Assembly (NCBI GenBank): GCA_030248215.1
Contig: JASANG010000135.1
Location: forward strand, 124,001 to 188,000
From: Enoplolaimus lenunculus
Taxonomy: Eukaryota; Nematoda; Enoplea; Enoplida; Thoracostomopsidae
Length of the DNA: 64,000 nucleotides
Reading direction: 5' to 3'
A model generated the notes under the pieces. That model had not been told where the DNA came from, made no database searches, and saw only the letters and a program-made list of their open reading frames with translations. Of the stretch, positions 57,401 through 64,000 are shown piece after piece. The position numbers were made by a program, and so were the translations under genes. Within the stretch, counting starts at the first letter, position 1, and every line of letters begins with the position of its first letter.

Positions 57401-60021
57401 CCCCGTCCACAAAACTTTGCCAACTGTCACGCAATTGTGATAGACCAGTTTTTACAGCGAGATCAGTTACAAAATGACATCATGACAGCTTAATAGACCA
57501 GGGCTATTACGATGTCATTTTAAAAATGACCTCTTGGTAAACCTAACGGCGCACTACCAGAAAGCAAACTGAATCTGGCTAACCGATGTCAATGCGAGAT
57601 AAGATTACTGTAAGTGCAAAATAAGTTTGTTTCCATCCCAATATATCAATTTCTTAAAAATTTACTTTATTCTAGTAGTTGTTGTTTCGGCTGCGCTGAA
57701 TAACAATCAGTACATCAGTTACCAGCTGGGTCAAATACGGTGTTCAGGACATGACATTGTACAGTAATGTTTATGTGTTTCATTTAAAATGAAATATTAT
57801 AAAATCCCAAATTCGTCGTCTACCTCACCATTCACAGATAACATTCTACTCTACACAGAGCATAAAATCTCGATACAATGGGTCAACGGCCTACTTTTTC
57901 CTTCCGCAACATTTCGACATCTTCTTCCCGTTGGCGTCGTTCTTGTGCCAGTTGTGTCTCCGCTTGCTGTTCAGTTTCTCTCAGTTTAGACTCCACAACA
58001 TCTTTGTCACGCTTTAACGTTTCAATTTCATTATCTTTTTCTTCACGCAAATGTGTCATTTCAGCTTAAATCAACGTTATACTTTAAAGAGGCAATTGGT
58101 TATCCATACAACTTTCATAATCCTTTTGCAGCAAATATTTCTATCAAATACTCGCTGTTTACACAATAAATCCTATTCTATCGAAATTTCGTCGATACAT
58201 TTCCATGCTGTTTGTTCAATTTCACTTTTCAACGTCACATATTTCTCACGCTGGAACTCTGTAACGCTGAAACATAGTACACTTATTCTAGTCAAATCCG
58301 AAACGCAGGCGTAAGCGTCCGATTGCCTGTAAAATTTCAATTTCTATTTCTGTTCCTGCGAAAAATGAATTACTGTTCCTGTTCCGGCGAAAAAATGAAT
58401 TCATGTACCGGTTTCGGCGAAAAATGAATTTGTGTTCCTGTTCCAACGAAAAATGAATTCCCGTTCCTGTTCCGGCGAAAAAAAGAATCACTCTTCTTGT
58501 TCCGGTGAAAAATGAATTCGTGTTCCTGTTCAAACAAAAAATGAATTCCTGTGTTCCGGCGAAAAAAAGAATTGCTGTACGTACCTGTTCCGGCGAAAAA
58601 ATGAATTCGTGTGTCTGTTCAGGCGAAAAAATGAATTCATGTACCTGTTTCGGCGAAAAATGAATTCGTGTTCCTGTTCCAGCGAAAAATGAATTCGTGT
58701 TCCTGTTTCAGCGAAAAATAAATTCCTATTCCTGTTCCAACGAAAAATAAATTCCTATTCCTGTTCCAGCGAAAAATGAAATTCCTATTCCTGTTCCAGC
58801 CAAAAATGAATTCCTATTCCTAGAATTCCTATTCCTGTTCCAGCGAAAAATGAATTCCTATACCTGTTCCAGCGAAAAATGAAATTTCTATTCCTGTTCC
58901 AGCGAAAAATGAATTCCTATTCCTGTTCCAGCGAAAAATGAATTCCTATTCCTGTTCCAGCGAAAAATGAATTCCTATTCCTAGAATTCCTATTCCTGTT
59001 CCAGCGAAAAATGAATTCCTATACCTGCTCCAGCGAAAAATGAATTCCTATACCTGTTCCGGCGAAAAATATATTCCTGTTCCTGTTCCAGCGAAAAATG
59101 AATTCCTATTCCTTGAATTCCTATTCCTGTTCCAGCGAAAAATGAAATTCCTATTCCTGTTCCGGCGAAAAACGAATTCCCATTCCTGTTCCAGCGAAAA
59201 ATGAATTCCTATTCCTGTTCCGGCGAAAAATAAATTCCTATTCCTGTCCCAGCGAAAAATGAAATTCCTATTCCGTTCCAGCGAAAAATATATTCCTGTT
59301 CCTGTTCCAGCGAAAAATGAATTCCTATTCCTTGAATTCCTATTCCTGTTCCAGCGAAGAATGAATTCCTATACCTGTTCCAGCGAAAAATGAATTCCTA
59401 TACCTGTTCCGGCGAAAAATATATTCCTGTTCCTGTTCCAGCGAAAAGTGAATTCCTATTCCTTGAATTCCTATTCCTGTTCCAGCGAAAAATGAAATTC
59501 CTATTCCTGTTCCGGCGAAAAATGAATTCCCATTCCTCTTCCAGCGAAAAATGAATTCCTATTTCTGTTCTCCTACGAAAAATAAATTCCTATTCCTGTT
59601 CCAGCGAAAAATGAGATTCCTATTCCTGTTCCAGCGAAAAATATATTCCTGTTCCTTTTCCAGCGAAAAATGAATTCCTATTCTTTGAATTCCTATTCCT
59701 GTTCCAGCGAAAAATGAGATTCCTATTCCTGTTCCAGCGAAAAATATATTCCTGTTCCTTTTTCAGCGAAAAATGAATTCCTATTCTTTGAATTCCTATT
59801 CCTGTTCCAGCGAAAAATCAATTCCTATTCGTGTTCCAGCAAAAAAAATAAATTCCTGTTTCTGTTACTTTTTCCTTTCAAATATAGTTCCTGTTTGAAC
59901 CCTGAATGAAAATGGTTGTTTAAATCGACGTCGACTTACAATTAAGACGATCCTGGCTTTGCGTCAACTCTTGCACTTCTCGTGTCAATTCTTCTTTTTG
60001 TTTTCCTAACGATCCAGCGAG
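45453..60021 (-). CDS. Rootletin (CROCC) homologue, 24 exons seen, N-terminus not found
   Basis: Rootletin forms the striated rootlet at the base of cilia (CHE-10 in C. elegans). Exons: 60021-59940, 58266-58199, 58064-57895, 57338-57159, 56762-56566, 55893-55670, 55228-55043, 54745-54627, 54364-54239, 53592-53482, 53090-52922, 52581-52456, 51966-51875, 51626-51506, 51024-50861, 50410-50231, 49911-49771, 49442-49303, 49058-48929, 48435-48235, 47500-47331, 46412-46271, 46009-45839, 45590-45453. From 58266 onward all phases agree; the first two listed do not join in phase, so an exon is missing near the minisatellite. About 1180 residues are nearly all heptad coiled coil rich in E, K, Q, R. Two basic Ser/Pro segments interrupt it: SAIRRTLGIRKSGFGSARRG with SVSSPSRA, and the tail LARSPRRAFSPGRRLGG ending TSRGF. 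These resemble the Ser/Pro-rich breaks of rootletin and argue against myosin or paramyosin. No initiator exon was found before the next gene at 63479. Confidence 0.78.
46853..47261. mobile_element. hAT-like non-autonomous element with CCGGAA/GGAACC interior
   Basis: Terminal repeats CAGGGTGCAACCGGAATTAC and inverted CAGGGTGCAACCGGAATTCC. Perfect 8-bp target duplication CTAAGCAT at 46845-46852 and 47262-47269. Subterminal blocks are runs of GGAACCGGAACCGG. It inserted into a TTAGGC-like remnant in the rootletin intron between exons at 46271 and 47331. This is the cleanest copy of the family in the window. Confidence 0.9.
49922..50100. mobile_element. GCCCTATTCACACGTG-family MITE next to a rootletin acceptor
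   Basis: Ends tcaagcctaattcacacgtg and (inverted) ttaagtcccattcacacgta; inner motifs GAGTTCTCGCTGCAAACACTTG and TTGCAGCTGGAACTTG match the copies at 62499 and 63051. Its left end lies about ten bases from the acceptor AG (49913-49912) of the rootletin exon 49911-49771, so most of that intron's 3' end is transposon sequence. Confidence 0.65.
58330..59904. repeat. Minisatellite of about 29-bp units in a rootletin intron
   Basis: About 1.5 kb of tandem units with consensus CCTGTTCCAGCGAAAAATGA followed by ATTCCTATT, roughly 50 copies, some carrying the extra block CTAGAATTCCTATTC at higher-order spacing. The right edge ends TTCCTGTTTGAACCCTG, the terminal sequence of the CAGGG hAT-like family (compare GGTTGAACCCCG at 61400). 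The array therefore appears to be an expanded interior of one such element. Left-hand units are more varied (TTCGGCG, TTCCGGCG) than right-hand ones. Confidence 0.9.
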
Positions 60022-60804
60022 CTAAAAGCAAATAATACCATATAGCTTTGTTAAAACCCCAAGCAAACATCAACCAAAACAATACACACAAACGATTAAT
60101 ACAATAGATAACGTATAATATCAGGTCTATTACTTGACCATTCGAGTCGGTACATGAAAACTTCCCTAAATACTAAATGTATTGTACGGCCGAGATAATT
60201 TTCAATGAAACAAACGTATGCATTGCTTAGGGGCTAAAAAATTTTCAGGAGGGGCATGCTAGGGTTTTTAATGACTTTACAAGCAAGGCTGAAAATATTC
60301 TGAGGGGACAAAAATTTTCCAGGGGGGCGGAGCCCCCCTTTGGTCCTTCCTTGGCTACGGGCCCGAGCGACAGACTGACAAGATTTAATCATGAATTGCG
60401 ACACCGCTGTCATTATGAATGTACTAATGTAGTACCTTGTTCCTATCTTAATAGATAGAAAAGTTCAGTTTATGACATTAAACGCAATATTAACGCTATT
60501 GAGATATGCTTTTAGTACTTCATTTGCATTTTCTAATAAAAGATCTTTTGCCAAATTAATCATTTGGCGATGAGCATTTAAAGCCAAGTAGGCAAAACAA
60601 TAGTTTAGGAAGAAAAAGAATAAAGGAATTGCTAGTGCCATTATTTCACTGCGTTATGCATACATTGCACCGACAGAGTATAAGGAGGGTGACTCTGTAT
60701 AGCAAACGTACTAAAATGCACGCAACTTTCTGCAACAAATTTGCTGCAACTCAGTATCATACGATTAGGAACAATATTACAAATTATCAGTTTATGAAAT
60801 AAAG

Positions 60805-60906
60805 AGCGCTTCCCGAAAATTTTGCTTCGATGCGGTGGCATTTGAACCCACAACGTGCGGATTACCGGTCCGTTGCACTAGTCATTATGCTGCGCAGCTA
60901 TGCAGC
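60805..60906 (-). repeat. tRNA-derived SINE, copy 1
   Basis: On the minus strand a full tRNA-like head is visible: TAGCTGCGCAGCATAATGAC near the A box, anticodon arm GGACCGGTAATCC (loop CCGGTAA, Thr/Asn-like), and B box GGTTCAAATGCC. It is followed by the non-tRNA tail CACCGCATCGAAGCAAAATT and TTCGGGAAGCG, which is shared with copy 2. Confidence 0.65.
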
Positions 60907-61037
60907 TTTAGTAGCTGTGTCGATATATAAATAACTTTAAACAATTATAGACATACTAAACATACCGATATTTTTATATTGATTGAAACCAGGTGTACAT
61001 TCAAAGCAAAACTAACATACGCTAAAAGTATAATTAC

Positions 61038-61401
61038 CAGGATTCCAACAGGAACTATTAAATTTTGCCGGAACAGGTACAGGAACCATTATTTGAAATA
61101 GTTTTCTTCACCGAAACACTGTTTGACGTTTTAGAACACTAGCAACAAATGGCTTTAAGCGAATTGTCAGCTATTTCATCATCAAATTTTGCAAAAACAT
61201 GCCATAAACAGTTTATTTATTAACAAAATTGAGCTAATTGCAAAAACACTCATTTCGAAGTAACAATTTTTCAAAAACAGTTTCCAATACGTATTTAAAT
61301 GATTATTAATAATTTGACATAAAACCGTAAAATTCCTGCATCTTTGAATGGAGGAACAGGAACAGGAATTGAATTTTTGCAGGAATTCCGGTTGAACCCC
61401 G
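61038..61401. mobile_element. GGAACAGG-variant hAT-like element
   Basis: Left end CAGGATTCCAACAGGAAC and right end GGAATTCCGGTTGAACCCCG are diverged inverted termini; subterminal GGAACAGGTACAGGAACC and GGAGGAACAGGAACAGGAAT are hexamer-type repeats. No intact target duplication. The hexamer is the one amplified in the minisatellite at 58330-59904. Confidence 0.6.
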
Positions 61402-61513
61402 AAAACTCTTCATGGATGTAAGATCATATGTCAGAATCTGACAACTTATTTGAATACAAAAACACTCTCAAAGACCCTATTCTCATACAAATTTGACTTA
61501 CACAATATTGACT

Positions 61514-61966
61514 AAGGGGCATATCCGTTATTTTCTTCAACCGGCATTTGCCTAAAAATGGTCAATTTTAAAAATTTGCATATTTGAGCTTCTCATGGCC
61601 TCCCCTGATGATTTCACACCGAAAATTGACTTTTTAAAAAAATTCGATTGTTTTAAGGCTTCAAGGTTTTCCTATGGATCAAAAAAAATTTGCCGAACGG
61701 TTAGACAAATAATAAGCTATTTAGGACGGCGTCAAATCAGTTATTTGACCATAACTCGATAATCAGTATTTCACTCAGCTCTGCATGCTGCGTTCAACGA
61801 TATATCGCTTGTTTATGTGCAGTTTAAAATAGATTTTTTTAAATTCAGGTTTGGGTGTTAAATTATCAATGGACGTCATGAGAAGCTCAAATATGAAAAT
61901 AGTTTAAAACGCGAACATTTTTGAGCAAACGCCAGCTGAGAGCGAATAACGGAAAAGAACCTTGGA
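61514..61966. mobile_element. Long-TIR non-autonomous DNA element
   Basis: The left arm (aaggggcatatccgttattt, then tttgcctaaaaatgg and catatttgagcttctcatg) is matched by the reverse complement of the right arm (aaggttcttttccgttattc, tttgctcaaaaatg, catatttgagcttctcatg). Inverted arms are about 85-95 bp and imperfect; about 270 bp of AT-rich interior lies between. Target duplication not clear. Confidence 0.65.
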
Positions 61967-62082
61967 TAACACCAAAATACAAACAAATTTGCACAATGCT
62001 AGTGGAGTTTATTACACATAGCATCACAAAACAAAAATTATACAATTCAATTAAATACTAATTCTAAGTTAAGCAGTACCAT

Positions 62083-62150
62083 ATAGAGCCCTTCACGAAA
62101 ATTTTACTGCGGATGCGGTGGAGCCCGAACCCACGACGTACGGATTACTT
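62083..62150 (-). repeat. tRNA-derived SINE, copy 2 (5'-truncated)
   Basis: Shares with the copy at 60805 the anticodon-arm end GTAATCCG, the B box GGGTTCGGGCTCC region and the same downstream tail CACCGCATC..GTAAAATTTTCGTGAAG. The head before the anticodon is absent. Two copies with a common non-tRNA tail show that this is a SINE family rather than stray tRNA fragments. Confidence 0.65.
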
Positions 62151-62498
62151 AAAAAAACTTTGAAAACAAAACAAAGAGTATAGGCAGCGGCATAGTTTTT
62201 TTTCAATTTTAACACCATTCGATGTCGTCTAATGGACCAGATTTATAAAGCCAATCGTGATATTTAGCCAAATTTGTCAAGAAAATAAATTGTTGACATC
62301 AACTACCCTTTTGGCACATCATCTAAGCATTTCAGCTAAGATTCCAATGTATTTAAAATTAAACTTTTGAAACAAAACATGACTGGCACCGAAATCAAAC
62401 TTGCCGGAAATAAAGCTAACAACACCGAATTTCTGAACTATGGATATGCACCAGACAATGCACTTCTGCTTTTAGAAAAAATACCAGTAATAACTCAC

Positions 62499-62762
62499 GC
62501 CCTATTCACACGTGCAAGTTTTGCTGCGAGAACTTGCGCAGCTGCGACTTGCACTTGTAAGTTTCGTCCAAAATCCCATTCGAAAAAATTGTAGCTGCAA
62601 ATAATTTATTAAAAATCATAATTGGGAATTTAGCTCATAACCAGGCAAGTTCACTGAATTTATTGCAGTCGTTTTATCATTGGCTAATCAAAAAATGCAA
62701 CTTGTGCGTGTAATTTGGAGCTGCAAGTTCTCGCAGCAAAAACTTGCACGTCTGAATAGGGC
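62499..62762. mobile_element. GCCCTATTCACACGTG-family MITE, full copy
   Basis: Left arm GCCCTATTCACACGTGCAAG and TTTTGCTGCGAGAACTTGC; right arm is the complement of GCCCTATTCAGACGTGCAAG. Arms are about 39 bp with two or three mismatches. The AT-rich middle includes TCATTGGCTAATCAAAAAATGCA. No coding capacity. Confidence 0.8.
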
Positions 62763-63050
62763 TTAATATTGCTGAGATTTATTCAATGATGCAAATCAAA
62801 CAGTACGTTAGTTGGATATAACAACAAGAGAATCCGGTATTCAGTGCTAAGCTTCTTTCAAAGCATACAACCCACTTATAAATACGTTTTCGTTTCCTCC
62901 AAAAAATTTAAGTCAAAACGAAAAGTTTAATTTTTACTACACAAACTGAACTCACACGCATTTACGCTTCCAAACATTTATAATCAAACATCGATAAATG
63001 ACTTTTAGGAATACAATTTAGAATATGGCGTTAGAAGGGAAGGAAATGAA

Positions 63051-63249
63051 ATCCCGTTCGAAAAACTTGCAGCTGCAAATCATTCATTAAAAATCAGAGC
63101 TAGGAACTTTTTTTACAATTGTAAATAACAATGCAAGTTCATTGAATTATGGCAGCCGCTTTCTCATTGGCTAATGAAAAAATGCAAGTTCTGCGTACAA
63201 TTTGCAACTGCACGTTCTCGTAGCAAAAACTTGCACGTGTGAATAGGGC
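63051..63249. mobile_element. GCCCTATTCACACGTG-family MITE, left-truncated copy
   Basis: Retains the interior (TTAAAAATCA, TCATTGGCTAATGAAAAAAT) and the right arm ending CTTGCACGTGTGAATAGGGC; the left arm starts only at the inner 'cccgttcgaaaaacttgcag'. Same orientation as the copy at 62499. Confidence 0.7.
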
Positions 63250-63478
63250 TTAAGTTATTATATCTACGAATATTTTAATATTCGATATGATATAAAATTA
63301 AAAAATAACTTTTACTACAATACAAAATATGCCATTTCACTGATTGATTACGTCAGTCACAAACTTGCTCAACAGGCAACGCTTGCCAAGCCAACGCATT
63401 TTTCCAACTCCACTGCTCGACCTTCCGCGCTACAGTAGTGCCATTACTGTTTGCGCTGAACCCGAATAAAGTAGAAAG

Positions 63479-64000
63479 TCAACGATTATGCCGTTTGCCA
63501 CACACAGAACACCACTGTTTATAGTAACCATTTCTATATAAATGCTCAAATAATAACGCTTCGTTAACATCAACTCCGGGCGGTGGCGGACCATCTGAAC
63601 GTGTGAAAAATCGACGCCAAGCCACACGGTACCTCTGCAATCAACTGAGTTTAATTTTATATATGAAGAAAAACAATTTGATACTGTAGCAAAAAAGCAA
63701 CAAAGCCAAACGAGCGAGTGTCACAATAATAGGCACAGCTGACCTCAAACTGGTTCAAGAAACCACGAAAAACGGATAACCACGAACCCGGAGTTCCTTC
63801 AATTTTTTGAAATAAAATAAGAATCCAACGAGGCCTGTAGCAAAAAAGCAACAAAGCCAAACGAGCGAGTGTCACAATAATAGGCACAGCTGACCTCAAA
63901 CTGGTTCAAGAAACCACGAAAAACGGATAACCACGAACCCGGAGTTCCTTCAATTTTTTGAAATAAAATAAGAATCCAACGAGGCAGATGAGTAAATATT
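63479..64000 (-). CDS. 3' end of an unidentified gene (two exons, continues beyond window)
   Basis: Terminal exon 63634-63479 (acceptor ttgattgcag, 51 residues then TGA) reads YRVAWRRFFTRSDGPPPPG, VDVNEALLFEHLYRN and ends KQWCSVCGKRHNR. The preceding exon reads IFTHLPRWILILFQKIEG, TPGSWLSVFRGFLNQFE; its donor is at 63894 (GAG|gtcagc) and it runs past the window edge; both are phase 0 at the junction. I do not recognise the family. The CxxC pair near the end could bind metal but is isolated. A 151-bp tandem duplication has copied the last 91 nt of the upstream exon into the intron. Confidence 0.45.
63684..63985. repeat. Perfect two-copy tandem duplication, 151-bp unit, crossing an exon-intron boundary
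   Basis: Unit 63684-63834 is repeated base for base at 63835-63985. On the minus strand each unit is 91 nt of exon (ending GAG|gtcagc) plus 60 nt of intron. In the downstream copy the junction creates ttttttgctacag immediately before the exon fragment, an acceptor-like sequence. The absence of any difference between copies means the duplication is very recent, or is an assembly artefact. Confidence 0.9.

Larger units (their letters stand above)
60022..63478. other. Spacer or large intron upstream of the rootletin exons
   Basis: I could not find a coding exon here on either strand. It contains the 'aggggcat' repeat (60230-60365), two tRNA-like SINEs (60805-60906 and 62083-62150), a GGAACAGG-type hAT-like remnant (61038-61401), a long-TIR element (61514-61966) and two GCCCTATTCACACGTG elements. 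If rootletin has an N-terminal region, its exons are either hidden here or absent. Confidence 0.5.

Noticed and set aside
58330-59904. CRISPR-like array of short repeats
   Set aside because: Units are contiguous head-to-tail with no unique spacers, in a spliced animal gene; this is a minisatellite.
45453-60021. Myosin heavy chain, paramyosin or lamin as the coiled-coil gene
   Set aside because: No motor or tail-assembly features, and the coiled coil is broken by basic Ser/Pro segments placed as in rootletin; the short, many-exon structure also differs from nematode myosin genes.

Overview
This window is metazoan nuclear DNA with spliced genes, most likely from a nematode. The evidence is threefold. 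The Scribble-family gene has the leucine-rich-repeat plus single-PDZ layout of nematode LET-413, rather than the four-PDZ vertebrate and fly form. Many splice acceptors end in TTTCAG or TTTTAG. The nematode telomere unit TTAGGC is scattered everywhere, carried inside small DNA transposons. Which nematode is unknown; the long introns and heavy repeat load differ from compact Caenorhabditis-type genomes.

Four host genes could be read exon by exon, with intron phases checked at nearly every junction. From left to right: (1) EXOC8/Exo84, minus strand, 12 exons, 8094 to 313, complete, 734 residues. (2) scrib/let-413, minus strand, 5 exons, 30458 to 23902, about 1249 residues. (3) A tetraspanin, plus strand, 6 exons, 36656 to 43575, 341 residues. 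(4) A rootletin (CROCC) homologue, minus strand, 24 recognised exons from 60021 down to its stop at 45453, without its N-terminal start. A fifth, unidentified minus-strand gene ends at 63479 and runs off the right edge. Tetraspanin and rootletin converge; scrib and tetraspanin diverge; EXOC8 lies downstream of scrib in the same orientation after about 15.8 kb of repeat-filled spacer.

The genes do not form a pathway or operon, although exocyst, Scribble and rootletin are all cell-polarity, trafficking or cilium components. Spacers and introns are packed with short terminal-inverted-repeat elements. Two families have hAT-like 8-bp target duplications: CAGGGTGCAACCGG-ended elements with GGTTCC-type interiors, and GGCC..GGGGCG-ended elements with TTAGGC interiors. 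Others are mariner-like foldback elements flanked by TA, a GCCCTATTCACACGTG-ended family, an ATCGGC-rich family and tRNA-derived SINEs. No ribosomal RNA, CRISPR array, LTR element, LINE or intact tRNA gene was seen.

The most striking observation is in the tetraspanin gene. A TTAGGC-family element inserted exactly at the acceptor of exon 5. Its 8-bp target duplication copied the acceptor (AATTTCAG) to both sides, and element plus duplication is exactly 162 bp and open in frame. This is a ready-made alternative exon.
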